Assembly: GCA_019117125.1 (NCBI GenBank)
Contig: DXAL01000013.1
Location: 1-64,000 of the forward strand
Direction: 5' to 3'
Source of the DNA: Candidatus Mediterraneibacter merdipullorum
Lineage (GTDB): Bacteria; Bacillota; Clostridia; Lachnospirales; Lachnospiraceae
Length of the DNA stretch: 64,000 bases
This document shows positions 19,493 to 29,813 of this stretch, piece after piece; the stretch's first letter is position 1; every line of letters begins with the position of its first letter. The translations under genes were made by a program, and so were the position numbers. The notes under the pieces are model-generated. The model was given only the letters and a program-made list of their open reading frames with translations, ran no database searches and was not told where the DNA came from.

Positions 19493-21736
19493 CTATCCCC
19501 TGTATTTTGTCCCTGCGCCGTCCCGCTTCGCCTGGCGCAGCCGGTTGAGGGTGACTTCTTTTTCGTGATAGAGTATCTTCGTCTCGGTCCCCTCTTCAAA
19601 CAGATAGACTTCCTCCAGCTCATCCTTCTTCTGCAGGCGGATTCCGCGCACTCCCACAGCCCCTTTCTTCTTCACCGGGACATCTGCGGCGGGGAATCTC
19701 AGGAAATATCCGCCGGCGGTCCTGAGCACCGCGTTCTGGTTCTCCGTTACGACTTTCACGGCGATGAGCCGGTCTCCCTCCTGGAGCTTCGTGGCGCTGA
19801 TGGTTCGTTTCGACACCTGGAACTCGCTTCCTTCCACCCGCTTGACCATGCCCTGGGCTGTGGCAAAGAGCAGGTAGGAGAACCGCATCTGCTCCGAATC
19901 GCAGACCATCACGATCTGCTCCTCACTGGAGGAATAATTGCTGAGATTATCCACCGGCGTTCCCTTGTCGCGGAATTTCCCGTACGGCACATCCAGCACC
20001 CTGACCTGGTGCATGGTTCCCGTGTCCGTGAAGATACAGAGCCTGCCGGTATTCATGCAGTGGACGATATACCGGTTCTCGCTGTCCGCCGCCTCTTTGT
20101 TCCGCTCATACACGGACGGGTCCACCGTACGTGCATAGCCGAAGCGGTCCATCAGGAAGACCACTTCCTGCTCTTCAATCTTGTTTTCCTCAAAGACGGC
20201 TTCCTCCGCATTTTCTATCGCAGTGCGGCGCTTCCGTCCGTATTCTTTCTTCCACGCGTCCAGTTCCTCCATGATGACCCCTGCCATGGAATCATAATTA
20301 TTGAGGATATCCTCGTAGCGCGCGATATTTGCCAGCGTCTGCTCGTGTTCTGCGCGCAGGGCTTCTATCTCCAGCCCGATCAGGCGGTAGAGGCGCATCT
20401 CCAGGATGGCCGTCGCCTGGCGGTCCGTAAACCGGAGCATCGCAGCCATCTTCTTTGAGATGTTCGACTTGAACCGGATATTGTCTGTCACGCCGTTTAC
20501 GAGACATTCCCGGGCGTCCTTTACCGACTTGCTCCCCCGGAGTATCTCGATGATAAGGTCAATCACATCGCATGCCTTGATGAGGCCTTCCTGCACCTCG
20601 CTCTTCTCTTTCTCCTTTGCGAGGAGCGTCTGATACTTCCGCGTGGCGAGCTCAAACTGGAAATCCACATGATGCTCGATGATTTTCTTTAATCCCAGCG
20701 TCTCCGGGCGTCCGTCTGCCACCGCCAGCATATTGACGCCGAAGGTATCTTCCAGACGGGTCTTCTTATAGAGCATATTCTTTAAGTTCTCCACATCCGC
20801 GCCTTTTTTCAGCTCCAGCACGATGCGGATGCCTTCTTTGGACGACTGGTTGGAGATATCCGTGATGTCCGTGGTCTTCTTCGTCTCAATGAGGTTCGCC
20901 ACGTCGTTCAGGAATTTGCTGATGCCTGCCCCGATCATCGTGTAGGGTATCTCACTGATGACAAGCTGCTTCTTCCCGCCTTTTAATTCCTCTGTCTCCA
21001 CTTTCCCCCGTATCTTTATCTTTCCCTGACCGGTCTCGTAAATGCCGGGAAGGTCGTCTTTGTTGACAACAATGCCGCCTGTGGGGAAATCCGGTCCCTT
21101 GATGTACTTCATCAGCTGTTTCGTGGTGATGGCGTCATTCTTCATATAGGCTTTTACCGCGTCCACCACCTCTCCCAGGTTGTGGGTGGGGATGCTCGTC
21201 GCCATGCCCACCGCGATGCCTTCCGCGCCGTTGATAAGGAGGTTCGGGACGCGCACCGGCAGGACGAGGGGCTCTTTTTCCGTCTCGTCAAAATTCGGTC
21301 CGAAATCAATGACGTTTTTGTCCAGGTCGGCAAGACATACCTCCTGGGTGAATTTGGTAAGCCTTGCTTCCGTATAACGCATGGCGGCAGCCCCGTCCCC
21401 CTCGATGGAGCCGAAATTGCCGTGTCCGTCCACAAGGACCTGTCCCTTTTTGAAGTCCTGGGCCATGACGACGAGCGCCTCGTAGATGGAGCTGTCTCCG
21501 TGGGGATGATATTTGCCCATCGTGTCGCCGACGATGCGGGCGCACTTCCGGTACGGGCGGTCGTACCGGATGCCGAGTTCATACATATCATAGAGGGTGC
21601 GCCGCTGCACCGGCTTGAGGCCGTCCCGCACATCCGGGAGCGCGCGGGAGATGATGACGCTCATGGCATAGTCGATATATGATTTTTTCATAAGGTCCGA
21701 ATATTCCGTCCTTATGATTTGTGCTTCACTGTTCAT
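19493..21736 (-). CDS. parC: Type IIA DNA topoisomerase subunit A (topoisomerase IV ParC or second GyrA)
   Basis: The 747-residue protein carries the breakage-reunion core: [16 protein letters not shown], the [12 protein letters not shown] region and the catalytic tyrosine Y121 in [10 protein letters not shown]. The residues equivalent to quinolone hot spots are Ser82 and Glu86, a sensitive-type pattern. The C-terminal beta-pinwheel lacks an obvious gyrase box (QRRGGKG), which favours topoisomerase IV over gyrase. Its partner parE lies 21 bases upstream in the same operon, and the pair is not beside oriC-type genes. Confidence 0.88.
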   Translation of the reverse strand: MNSEAQIIRTEYSDLMKKSYIDYAMSVIISRALPDVRDGLKPVQRRTLYDMYELGIRYDRPYRKCARIVGDTMGKYHPHGDSSIYEALVVMAQDFKKGQVLVDGHGNFGSIEGDGAAAMRYTEARLTKFTQEVCLADLDKNVIDFGPNFDETEKEPLVLPVRVPNLLINGAEGIAVGMATSIPTHNLGEVVDAVKAYMKNDAITTKQLMKYIKGPDFPTGGIVVNKDDLPGIYETGQGKIKIRGKVETEELKGGKKQLVISEIPYTMIGAGISKFLNDVANLIETKKTTDITDISNQSSKEGIRIVLELKKGADVENLKNMLYKKTRLEDTFGVNMLAVADGRPETLGLKKIIEHHVDFQFELATRKYQTLLAKEKEKSEVQEGLIKACDVIDLIIEILRGSKSVKDARECLVNGVTDNIRFKSNISKKMAAMLRFTDRQATAILEMRLYRLIGLEIEALRAEHEQTLANIARYEDILNNYDSMAGVIMEELDAWKKEYGRKRRTAIENAEEAVFEENKIEEQEVVFLMDRFGYARTVDPSVYERNKEAADSENRYIVHCMNTGRLCIFTDTGTMHQVRVLDVPYGKFRDKGTPVDNLSNYSSSEEQIVMVCDSEQMRFSYLLFATAQGMVKRVEGSEFQVSKRTISATKLQEGDRLIAVKVVTENQNAVLRTAGGYFLRFPAADVPVKKKGAVGVRGIRLQKKDELEEVYLFEEGTETKILYHEKEVTLNRLRQAKRDGAGTKYRG

Positions 21737-21757
21737 ATGTTTTTTCTTTCTCCTTTA

Positions 21758-23680
21758 TCAGACATCCAGTTCCGCTTCTGTAGCGTTTTCATAAATAAAT
21801 GCGCGGCGGGGCGGCACTTCCGTCCCCATGAGCATCTCCGTCACGCTGGATGCCATCCTCGCATCCTCAATCTCCACCAGCTTTAACAGCCTGCGTTCCG
21901 GGTCGAGGGTCGTCTCCCAGAGCTGCTCCGCATCCATCTCGCCCAGACCTTTGTACCGCTGGAGGGTAAAGGATCCGGTGTGGGACTTCCGGTACCGTTC
22001 CAGCGCCTTGTTGTCATAGAGGTACTCTTCCTCCCCGTTTTTCGGCATTGCCTTATACAGAGGCGGCATGGCGATATATACATGCCCCTCATAGATGAGT
22101 TCCGGCATGAACCGGTAGAACAATGTCAGGAGCAGCGTGGAGATATGGGCGCCGTCCACATCCGCGTCCGCCATGATGATGATTTTGTCATAGCGGAGTT
22201 TGGAGATGTCGAAGTCATTGCCGTACCCTTCTGAGAACCCACAGCCGAACGCATTTATCATCGTCTTAATCTCGGCGTTTGCCAGAATCTTGTCGATGCT
22301 GGCTTTCTCCACGTTCAGTATCTTTCCGCGGATGGGGAGTATGGCCTGGAAGTTCCGGTCCCTGGCCGTCTTTGCAGAACCACCTGCGGAGTCTCCCTCC
22401 ACAATGAATATCTCGCATTTTTTCGGGTCCCGGCTCTCGCAGTTTGCAAGCTTCCCGTTGCTGTCAAAGGAATACTTCTGCTTCGTGAGCAGGTTCGTCT
22501 TTGCCTTTTCCTCTGTCTTTCGTATCTTCGCCGCCTTTTCCGCGCTGGAGAGGACGGCTTTCAGGGTATCCAGGTTCCGGTCGAAGTAGCGGACGATCTC
22601 GTCTCCGGTCACTTTGCTCACTGCCTTCGCCGCATCCGGGTTGTCCAGCTTCGTCTTTGTCTGTCCCTCAAATCTCGGGTCCGGATGTTTGATGGACACG
22701 ATGGCGGTCATTCCGTTCCGGATGTCCGCTCCGGTAAAGTTGGCGTCCTTTTCCTTCAGGATGCCAAGCTCCCGCGCATACTGGTTCATAACCGTGGTGA
22801 ACGTGGTCTTAAAACCGGTCAGATGGGTGCCGCCTTCCGAATTGTAGATATTGTTGCAGAAGCCGAGCACATTCTCATGGAACTCGTTGACATACTGAAG
22901 GGTCACCTCCACTTCGATGCCGTCCGAATCCCCCTTGAAATAGATGGGCTCGTGGAGCGTCTCCTTCTTCCGGTTGAGGTCCCGGATAAAGCCCGTGATG
23001 CCGTCCGGCTCATGGTATTCGATGTGTTCCGGTTCCTCCGGGCGTTTGTCGTCAAAAATGATGGTGAGTTCCGGATTTAAGTATGCCGTCTCGTGGAGCC
23101 TGCTCTTGACCTCTTCCGCGCGGAATCTCGTCTTTTCAAATATGGTGTCGTCGGGAAGGAAATTCACCGTGGTGCCGGTCTTCCTGGTCTTTCCAATCTT
23201 CGGCAGCAGTCCGTCTTCCAGTTCAATCACCGGGACGCCCCGCTCATACCGGTCATGGTGGATATATCCGTCTTTGCTTATCTTCACATCCATGTAAGTG
23301 GAAAGCGCATTTACAACTGATGAGCCCACACCGTGGAGCCCGCCGCTCGTCTTGTACGCCGAATCATCGAACTTTCCGCCGGCATGCAGCGTCGTATAGA
23401 CCAGACGCGCTGCCGACACGCCTTTCTCGTGCATGTCCACCGGCACGCCGCGCCCGTCGTCGGATATGGTCGCCGAACCGTCTTTTTCCAGCGTCACATG
23501 GATGTTTCTGCAGAAACCTGCCAGATGCTCATCCACCGCATTGTCCACAATCTCGTAGATGAGATGGTTGAGCCCTTTCGTGGAAACGCTTCCGATATAC
23601 ATTCCCGGACGCTTGCGGACTGCCTCCAGCCCCTCGAGGACGGAAATACTCCCCGCATCATATGTATTCTTCCCTGCCAT
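21758..23680 (-). CDS. parE: Type IIA DNA topoisomerase subunit B (ParE-like)
   Basis: This is the ATPase subunit of the topoisomerase, 640 residues. It has the GHKL ATPase domain ([41 protein letters not shown]), the transducer domain and the TOPRIM domain ([19 protein letters not shown]). It lacks the long insertion of proteobacterial GyrB. It heads the parE-parC operon with its own promoter (23789-23817). ParE versus a second GyrB rests on context and on the ParC assignment. Confidence 0.9.
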   Translation of the reverse strand: MAGKNTYDAGSISVLEGLEAVRKRPGMYIGSVSTKGLNHLIYEIVDNAVDEHLAGFCRNIHVTLEKDGSATISDDGRGVPVDMHEKGVSAARLVYTTLHAGGKFDDSAYKTSGGLHGVGSSVVNALSTYMDVKISKDGYIHHDRYERGVPVIELEDGLLPKIGKTRKTGTTVNFLPDDTIFEKTRFRAEEVKSRLHETAYLNPELTIIFDDKRPEEPEHIEYHEPDGITGFIRDLNRKKETLHEPIYFKGDSDGIEVEVTLQYVNEFHENVLGFCNNIYNSEGGTHLTGFKTTFTTVMNQYARELGILKEKDANFTGADIRNGMTAIVSIKHPDPRFEGQTKTKLDNPDAAKAVSKVTGDEIVRYFDRNLDTLKAVLSSAEKAAKIRKTEEKAKTNLLTKQKYSFDSNGKLANCESRDPKKCEIFIVEGDSAGGSAKTARDRNFQAILPIRGKILNVEKASIDKILANAEIKTMINAFGCGFSEGYGNDFDISKLRYDKIIIMADADVDGAHISTLLLTLFYRFMPELIYEGHVYIAMPPLYKAMPKNGEEEYLYDNKALERYRKSHTGSFTLQRYKGLGEMDAEQLWETTLDPERRLLKLVEIEDARMASSVTEMLMGTEVPPRRAFIYENATEAELDV

Positions 23681-23788
23681 TTACATTCTCCTTCTTTGTC
23701 CTCCCGGAGGAATTTACGTGCTTCCCTGCCGGAGCGGACCCGTTCTGTCTGTGTACATCCTGCGCAGGCGCAGAATGACCCATTAGAT

Positions 23789-23817
23789 ACTATAACATCC
23801 GGACATGCGGTTTTCAA
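23789..23817 (-). promoter_or_regulatory. Sigma-A promoter of parE-parC
   Basis: TTGAAA and TATAGT are separated by 17 bases on the minus strand, about 110 bases before the parE start. Two direct repeats lie immediately upstream of the -35 box. Confidence 0.82.
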
Positions 23818-23825
23818 GCCACTAC

Positions 23826-23860
23826 TTTTCACGTGCACCTTTCTCTTTTTTCACGTGCAC
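23826..23860. repeat. Pair of 13-bp direct repeats upstream of the parE promoter
   Basis: TTTTCACGTGCAC occurs twice (23826-23838 and 23848-23860), 22 bp apart centre to centre, about two helical turns. The nearer copy ends nine bases from the parE -35 box. The core CACGTG is itself palindromic. The arrangement resembles a pair of operator sites, but no regulator is known. Confidence 0.7.
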
Positions 23861-23862
23861 AT

Positions 23863-25044
23863 TTATTCCTCTGTCCCGAGGAGGACTTCGGCGAGCAGTT
23901 CCGAGAGGACTTCCATCGCGTTGTTCATCTCTTCCACTGTGTTCGTCTGGGCTCCCGCCTCGATGAGCAGGGACTTTGGCATGAGATGGAGGTTGTATCG
24001 GTACGCACGCAGATAGATGTGCCGCACGAATCCCGGATACCGGTTTTCCGCCGCAAGCTGCATCTGCAGGGAAAATGCCAGATTGTCCCGGATATACGGA
24101 TTCGGCAGATAATCGATGGCGCCGTTGGTCCTGGAGCGGCTCAGTCCGTTGAAGAACATGATTTTCGCAGTCGGTTTCCCGCCGGCTTCCGTCACAAGGC
24201 GGGTCCCCTCCGCCACGCCGTCCCGGTGAAGGTCTATCACGACCTCGATGGTCGGATATTCCTCCAGTATCTTTTCCACAGCGTCGCCTGCGTAACCGTA
24301 TGCATTGCTCCTGTCCAGCTTCCCGTCGATGATATCGTAAACCCCGGTATCGTGGATGGTCTCTATCCCCTTCCCGTTTAGAAGTTCCGTCAGATACGCC
24401 CCCACACCCACGATGCTCGTAGCCGGATCGCCCGGGGTGGAATCCGCAAATTCTTCCTGGGAATGGGTATGATAAATGAGCACTTTCGGTCCTTCGCTCT
24501 TCGTATCAATCTTCATGCTGCGCCCGAGAAGGTCATCCGCATCCAGAAGGCTTTCATCGATGGTGGTGGAACTGTCCACCGTGTAGAAATGACTCAGCAG
24601 ATAATCAAAGTCCCGCAGCTTCCCGATGGAGGTATCGACGGAGGGGCTGACGGTTTCCTCTGCTTCCCCGGACTCCTTCTCTTCCCCGCCGGGGCTGTCC
24701 TGCACACTGGCAGCGGCTGCTCTGTCTGACTGGGCTTTCAGTATCTTCCCGAGCGTCTCCGGGTCTTCCAGGGACGTCCCGCCTGTCTCATGGTCGTCGA
24801 TATAGCTGACCAGAGGCAGCCAGTCCAGCGCCCGCCGGGTCATCCATTCCCCAAATCCCGCTTCCGGCGTGCGGTTGATCCAGCTCAGGGCAGGAAGATA
24901 CATCTGTCCGGCATACCCGTACAGTTCTTCCTGGATGTGAAACCGCCATTCTCTTCCATATCCCGCTATCCCCGCCGCGGCGAACAGCACGGCAAGAAAG
25001 ACCGCGGACACCGCTGTTTTTACCCGACTGATATTCTGTGTCAT
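23863..25044 (-). CDS. spoIIP: Stage II sporulation protein P
   Basis: SpoIIP is a peptidoglycan amidase and endopeptidase that works with SpoIID and SpoIIM during engulfment. The 393-residue protein has an N-terminal signal anchor (about residues 8-29), a variable linker and the C-terminal SpoIIP domain with VLIYHTHSQEEF, VVIDLHRDG and LLIEAGAQTNTVEEM, which hold the zinc-binding His and Glu residues. The start at 25044 has AGGAGG six bases upstream. A sigma-E-type promoter precedes it. It lies downstream of gpr, as in Bacillus and many Clostridia. Confidence 0.94.
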   Translation of the reverse strand: MTQNISRVKTAVSAVFLAVLFAAAGIAGYGREWRFHIQEELYGYAGQMYLPALSWINRTPEAGFGEWMTRRALDWLPLVSYIDDHETGGTSLEDPETLGKILKAQSDRAAAASVQDSPGGEEKESGEAEETVSPSVDTSIGKLRDFDYLLSHFYTVDSSTTIDESLLDADDLLGRSMKIDTKSEGPKVLIYHTHSQEEFADSTPGDPATSIVGVGAYLTELLNGKGIETIHDTGVYDIIDGKLDRSNAYGYAGDAVEKILEEYPTIEVVIDLHRDGVAEGTRLVTEAGGKPTAKIMFFNGLSRSRTNGAIDYLPNPYIRDNLAFSLQMQLAAENRYPGFVRHIYLRAYRYNLHLMPKSLLIEAGAQTNTVEEMNNAMEVLSELLAEVLLGTEE

Positions 25045-25068
25045 CGAACGCCTCCTGCCACATAACAA

Positions 25069-25097
25069 ATTGTATGCCGCAGGACTGCCGCCTATTC
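25069..25097 (-). promoter_or_regulatory. Sigma-E-type sporulation promoter of spoIIP
   Basis: The minus strand carries CATACAAT, a full match to the sigma-E -10 consensus, 14 bases after GAATAGG, a partial match to the -35 consensus. It lies between gpr and spoIIP, 25 bases before the spoIIP start, as expected for a mother-cell-expressed engulfment gene. Confidence 0.7.
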
Positions 25098-25110
25098 CCC
25101 CGCAGTTCTC

Positions 25111-26085
25111 TCAGATACTGCCTGCAAAGAGCATGTTCAGCGATTCGGCTATCGTATGGCTGATCTGATGGATCATCTCGTCCACGTCTTTGGGCGTCAC
25201 GAACATGCCGTTCAGATGCGGGGCGATGAGCTCCTTTACGAATTCATACTTCTCGCCCGCATTATAGGAACGCAGTACTTCACCGACGCTTTTGAGCGTC
25301 TCGGAAGACTCCAGCGCCGTGATGAAGTTCTCCATCGTGTCATTGACGATGGTGGCCGCGTCCACCACGGTCGGCACGCCGATTCCGATCACCGGCACAC
25401 CGAGGGATTTCTCCGTAAGTCCGCTTCTGTTGTTTCCGACGCCGGAGCCCGGATGTATCCCGGTGTCGGCGATCTGGACCGTGCGGTGGAGGCGCCTGCT
25501 GTTGCGCGCGGCGAGGGCGTCGACGGCGATGATGACATCCGGATGAGTCTCCTCAACGATGCCTCTCACGATTTCCGTGCTCTCCATCCCGGTCTGCCCC
25601 GTCACTCCGGGCACGATGGCGCTGACCATGTTGACATGGTCCGCTCCCATCGCATATTTCCCATACTCTTTTACGATATGCCTGGTCACGGACAGATGGT
25701 CGGCGACATAAGGACCGAGTGCGTCCGGCGTCACCGCCCGGTTGCCCAGCCCGACCACCAGGACCGAAAGGTCCTGTTCCCTGCGCCCCGTGTTCCTCCG
25801 GATGAGTTCCCGGAGATACCCGCTGAGCCTGCGGGCAATCTCGATATGGCGGTCCCCGTCCGGGACCGCAAGCTCCGGCGTCTCCAGCGTCAGATAAGTG
25901 CCCACCGGCTTGCCCATGGCTTTCGCGCCGTTTTCCGTCCGTATCTCCACGCGCGTCACTCTGAGTTCCTGTTCCTCATCGTACTCCTCTTCCAGGACGA
26001 CGCCCTGGATTTCCACATCGTCAGACTCAAACCGTTCTTTTTCCTCCAGTGCCAGATCGGTCCTCACGCTGTAGTTCCTCATCAT
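25111..26085 (-). CDS. gpr: GPR endopeptidase (spore protease)
   Basis: GPR degrades the small acid-soluble proteins that coat spore DNA at the start of germination. The 324-residue protein begins MMRNYSVRTDLALEEKERF; VRTDLA is the site where the N-terminal propeptide is normally removed. Conserved regions include VVGLGNRAVTPDALGP, VIAVDALAARNSRRLH, QIADTGIHPGSGVGNNR and GIGVPTVVDAATI. The ATG at 26085 follows GAGGGAA by a few bases. It is divergent from rpsT. A sigma-G promoter is expected but I could not identify one convincingly. Confidence 0.94.
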   Translation of the reverse strand: MMRNYSVRTDLALEEKERFESDDVEIQGVVLEEEYDEEQELRVTRVEIRTENGAKAMGKPVGTYLTLETPELAVPDGDRHIEIARRLSGYLRELIRRNTGRREQDLSVLVVGLGNRAVTPDALGPYVADHLSVTRHIVKEYGKYAMGADHVNMVSAIVPGVTGQTGMESTEIVRGIVEETHPDVIIAVDALAARNSRRLHRTVQIADTGIHPGSGVGNNRSGLTEKSLGVPVIGIGVPTVVDAATIVNDTMENFITALESSETLKSVGEVLRSYNAGEKYEFVKELIAPHLNGMFVTPKDVDEMIHQISHTIAESLNMLFAGSI

Positions 26086-26187
26086 ACCGTTCCCTCGCTT
26101 TGTCCACAGATTGTCCGTCCGGTCGGACGGCGGCGTCAGAAACGCCCTTATGACAGTCATTTTCTGCAATATTTCGCAAAATATGTA

Positions 26188-26216
26188 TTGACAAGCCCTC
26201 TCCGGTAGCATAAAAT
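26188..26216 (+). promoter_or_regulatory. Sigma-A promoter of rpsT
   Basis: A perfect TTGACA -35 box, a 17-base spacer and TAAAAT lie on the plus strand about 95 bases before the S20 start, leaving a leader of roughly 90 bases. Confidence 0.88.
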
Positions 26217-26310
26217 AAATGAGTATGTTTCAGCGGAGCGTCCGTGTCCGAATCTGCCGGAACACATCATCTATATTTGAAATTTCATGTCATAGTTGGA
26301 GGTGTACAGA

Positions 26311-26574
26311 TTGGCTAACATTAAGTCTGCTAAGAAAAGGATTTTAGTAAACGAGACAAAAGCTGCAAGAAATAAAGCAATCAAGTCTAAAGTTAAGACT
26401 GCTGTCAAGAAAGTGGACGCTGCAGTCGCAGCAAAAGACGCAGAGGCTGCAAAGACAGCGCTTCATGCAGCAATCGTGGAGATTTCCAAAGCCGGAAGCA
26501 AGGGTGTTTACCACAAAAAGACGGTTTCCAGAAAAATCTCCCGTCTGTCCAAAGCCGTAAACGGCATTGCTTAA
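26311..26574 (+). CDS. rpsT: 30S ribosomal protein S20
   Basis: S20 binds 16S rRNA early in 30S assembly. The 87-residue protein reads MANIKSAKKRILVNETKAAR and is rich in Lys and Ala, with the KGVYHKKTVSRKISRL motif near the end. Translation starts at TTG (26311), six bases after GGAGGTG; a TTG start on a ribosomal protein suggests translational tuning. The gene is monocistronic, with its own promoter and terminator, and is the only plus-strand gene in the first 36 kb. Confidence 0.97.
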   Translation: MANIKSAKKRILVNETKAARNKAIKSKVKTAVKKVDAAVAAKDAEAAKTALHAAIVEISKAGSKGVYHKKTVSRKISRLSKAVNGIA

Positions 26575-26589
26575 TCAGATAAATCATCC

Positions 26590-26624
26590 GGACATCCGCA
26601 CCGTCAGGCGGATGTCCTTTTTTT
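26590..26624 (+). terminator. Intrinsic terminator of rpsT
   Basis: A perfect 10-bp stem (GGACATCCGC and GCGGATGTCC) with an 8-base loop is followed by seven T residues. Confidence 0.95.
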
Positions 26625-26650
26625 ATTTCACAGGAAATTGCTTATTTCCT

Positions 26651-28027
26651 TTATTCATTCTGCATCCGCTCTTTCTGCGTCAGCTCTTTCCAGACTGTCA
26701 GAAGCATTGTCACAAAGCACGCAGTACCCCCGATGACATTGGATACCGGTTCCGCCCAGAACACGCCGTCTGTCCCGAGGTTTCCGACCAGCGGGAGCAA
26801 AAGGGTCAGCGGGACGACGATGATGACCTTCCGGAACAGGGAGAAGAACACTGCCTGCTTCGGACGGTTCAGAGCCACATTGGTGGACTGTCCCACGAAC
26901 TGGAGCGCCATCATGAAAAATCCGCAGAAGTAAATCTGCAGTGCAGGGATGCCGTTGTTAATGAGTTCCTGCTCGCTCGTGAAAAGGTGGAAGAAGAACC
27001 TGGGCTCCAGGAAGACCACGAGCCAGACTGCAAGACAGAATACGATGCCGGCCGCTGTGATAAAGCGGACCGCCGCCTTGACTCTCCTGTACTCTCCCGC
27101 CCCGTAATTGTAGCCCATGACCGGCTGCGCCCCGGACGTCAGTCCGTTCAGCGGAAGGCTTACAATCTCACGCACGGAATTGAGCACCGTCATGATGCCC
27201 ACATAGATATCCCCGCCCCACCGCGCGAGCACTGCATTGCAGACAATCTGCACCGTCCCGTTGGTGACAGACATCACAAATCCGGAGGTCCCAAGGAACG
27301 TGATTTCCTTTACGAGCGGCAGTTCCAGCTTCATGGACGCCCGGTCCAGCCGGAAGATGGCGCGCTTCCCGGTCAGGAAGCAGAGCACCCACAGCGCGGA
27401 CGCCCCCTGGGAGATGACCGTGGCGATGGCTGCACCCCGGACTCCCATCCCGAACCCGAATATCAGCACCGGGTCGAGGATGATGTTCAACACCGCGCCC
27501 AGGAGCACGGTCAGCATGCCCATCCTGCCGAATCCCTGGGCATTGATAAAATTGTTCATGCCCAGGCTGACCATGACGAAGACCGTGCCTGCCAGGTAGA
27601 CTGTCAGGTATTCATCCGCATATCCGAATGTGGCGCTGCTGGCGCCGAACAGGTACAGAAGCGGCCGTTTGAGCACATAGCACACTGTCATAAGAATTAC
27701 CCCGGTCATGAGCAGCATGGCAAAAGAATTGCCCATCACCTTCTGCGCCCGCTTCTCCTGATGACCGCCCCGGGCGATGGAGCAGAGGGGCGCGCCGCCC
27801 ATCCCGAACAGATTGGCAAAAGCCGAGAGAATCGTGATGACCGGGAGGCAGAGCCCGATTCCGGTGAGCGCTTCTGCGGATGCATGGGGAAGATGTCCGA
27901 TATAAATCCGATCCACCACGCTGTAGAGCACATTGATGAGCTGGGCGAGCGTCATCGGCACCGCAAGCCCGAGGATGTGCCGGATGATGCTTCCCTGACT
28001 GAAATCATTTTTCTCCGTGTCCTGCAT
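26651..28027 (-). CDS. MATE family multidrug/metabolite efflux transporter
   Basis: The 458-residue protein has about twelve membrane segments in two halves, each starting with the MATE pattern (GLAVPMTLAQLINVLYSVVDRIYIG and the GLTSGAQPVMGYNYGAGEY loop). It should exchange Na+ or H+ for drugs or metabolites across the cytoplasmic membrane; the substrate is unknown. It has an AGGAGG site eight bases upstream of the ATG. It lies behind the ilvC terminator, and I see no clear promoter in the 40 bases before it. Confidence 0.9.
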   Translation of the reverse strand: MQDTEKNDFSQGSIIRHILGLAVPMTLAQLINVLYSVVDRIYIGHLPHASAEALTGIGLCLPVITILSAFANLFGMGGAPLCSIARGGHQEKRAQKVMGNSFAMLLMTGVILMTVCYVLKRPLLYLFGASSATFGYADEYLTVYLAGTVFVMVSLGMNNFINAQGFGRMGMLTVLLGAVLNIILDPVLIFGFGMGVRGAAIATVISQGASALWVLCFLTGKRAIFRLDRASMKLELPLVKEITFLGTSGFVMSVTNGTVQIVCNAVLARWGGDIYVGIMTVLNSVREIVSLPLNGLTSGAQPVMGYNYGAGEYRRVKAAVRFITAAGIVFCLAVWLVVFLEPRFFFHLFTSEQELINNGIPALQIYFCGFFMMALQFVGQSTNVALNRPKQAVFFSLFRKVIIVVPLTLLLPLVGNLGTDGVFWAEPVSNVIGGTACFVTMLLTVWKELTQKERMQNE

Positions 28028-28065
28028 TTTGCATCCCTCCTGTTCCCTGCGGTCCGGGTGATGAC

Positions 28066-28094
28066 GAAACGCCCGGCAGAAATCTGCCGGGCGC
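28066..28094 (-). terminator. Intrinsic terminator of ilvC
   Basis: A 10-11 bp GC-rich stem (CGCCCGGCAGA and TCTGCCGGGCG) is followed on the minus strand by TTTCGTC, about 30 bases after the ilvC stop. Confidence 0.8.
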
Positions 28095-28123
28095 CCGCCG
28101 CTTACCTATTGTATGACCAAGTA

Positions 28124-29155
<1,032 letters not shown>

Positions 29156-29167
29156 CTAATGATAAAA

Positions 29168-29665
29168 TTAAAAATATGCTACATCCTTGCTCCCTCTGGA
29201 AAGTCCCGTGATGCCGGTCCTTGCAAGTTCCAGTATCTCGTATCCTTTCAGAAGATTCAGGAATGCTTCCAGTTTGCTCTGCGTGCCCGTAAGCTCGACA
29301 ATCAGGGAATCTTCCTCCACATCCACAATCTTTGCGCGGAAGATGTCCGCCACCGAGATGATTTCCCCTCTTTGGGATGCATCGGCGCGGAGCTTGACCA
29401 TGATGAGCTCACGGCATACGGATTCTTCGTCTTTGAGCACTTTGATTGCCACCACGTCCTCCAGCTTGCGGACCTGCTTCTCAATCTGCGAGAGAATCAG
29501 CTCGTCTCCGGAAGAGACAACGGTGATGCGCGTAAATCTCGGGTCCGCCGTCATGCCTGCCGTGATGCTGTCAATGCTGTAGCCGCGGCGGCTGAACAGA
29601 CCTGCGATTCTGCTTAAGACTCCGGGATTATTGTCTACAAGTAAGGAAAACACCTGTTTTCTCAT
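29168..29665 (-). CDS. ilvN: Acetolactate synthase small (regulatory) subunit
   Basis: IlvN confers valine feedback control on acetolactate synthase. The 165-residue protein starts with an ACT domain (KQVFSLLVDNNPGVLSRIAGLFSRRGYSIDS) followed by the C-terminal domain ending in RTGITGLSRGSKDVAYF. The catalytic subunit ilvB is not in the window. The leader is only about 50 bases and holds no T-box. A strong promoter lies at 29721-29749. Confidence 0.96.
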   Translation of the reverse strand: MRKQVFSLLVDNNPGVLSRIAGLFSRRGYSIDSITAGMTADPRFTRITVVSSGDELILSQIEKQVRKLEDVVAIKVLKDEESVCRELIMVKLRADASQRGEIISVADIFRAKIVDVEEDSLIVELTGTQSKLEAFLNLLKGYEILELARTGITGLSRGSKDVAYF

Positions 29666-29720
29666 GCAATATTACTCCTTCCCGTTCAAAAACAGATTGC
29701 ACTCTGTTTTCTCTTTAATA

Positions 29721-29749
29721 ATATTACCAACAGACATCCGCTTTGTCAA
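29721..29749 (-). promoter_or_regulatory. Sigma-A promoter of ilvN-ilvC
   Basis: A perfect TTGACA, a 17-base spacer and TAATAT lie on the minus strand. The start point falls about 48 bases before ilvN. Confidence 0.88.
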
Positions 29750-29813
29750 GACTTTTTTGTTACAGGTTTTTTATTAAAAAGAGCAGACGGTCCGGCGGAG
29801 CAGACCGGGGACA

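Noticed and set aside
26086-26187. Sigma-G promoter for gpr
   Set aside because: A CATAAG hexamer with an AAATA element 17 bases upstream is only a partial match, so I did not list it.
29666-29813. T-box or attenuator upstream of ilvN
   Set aside because: The predicted leader is only about 50 bases and contains no T-box sequence or specifier loop.
29760-29813. Intrinsic terminator after the ABC-F gene
   Set aside because: Only a 5-bp stem (CGGTC/GACCG) can form, and it is followed by a mixed sequence before the T-run; too weak to call.
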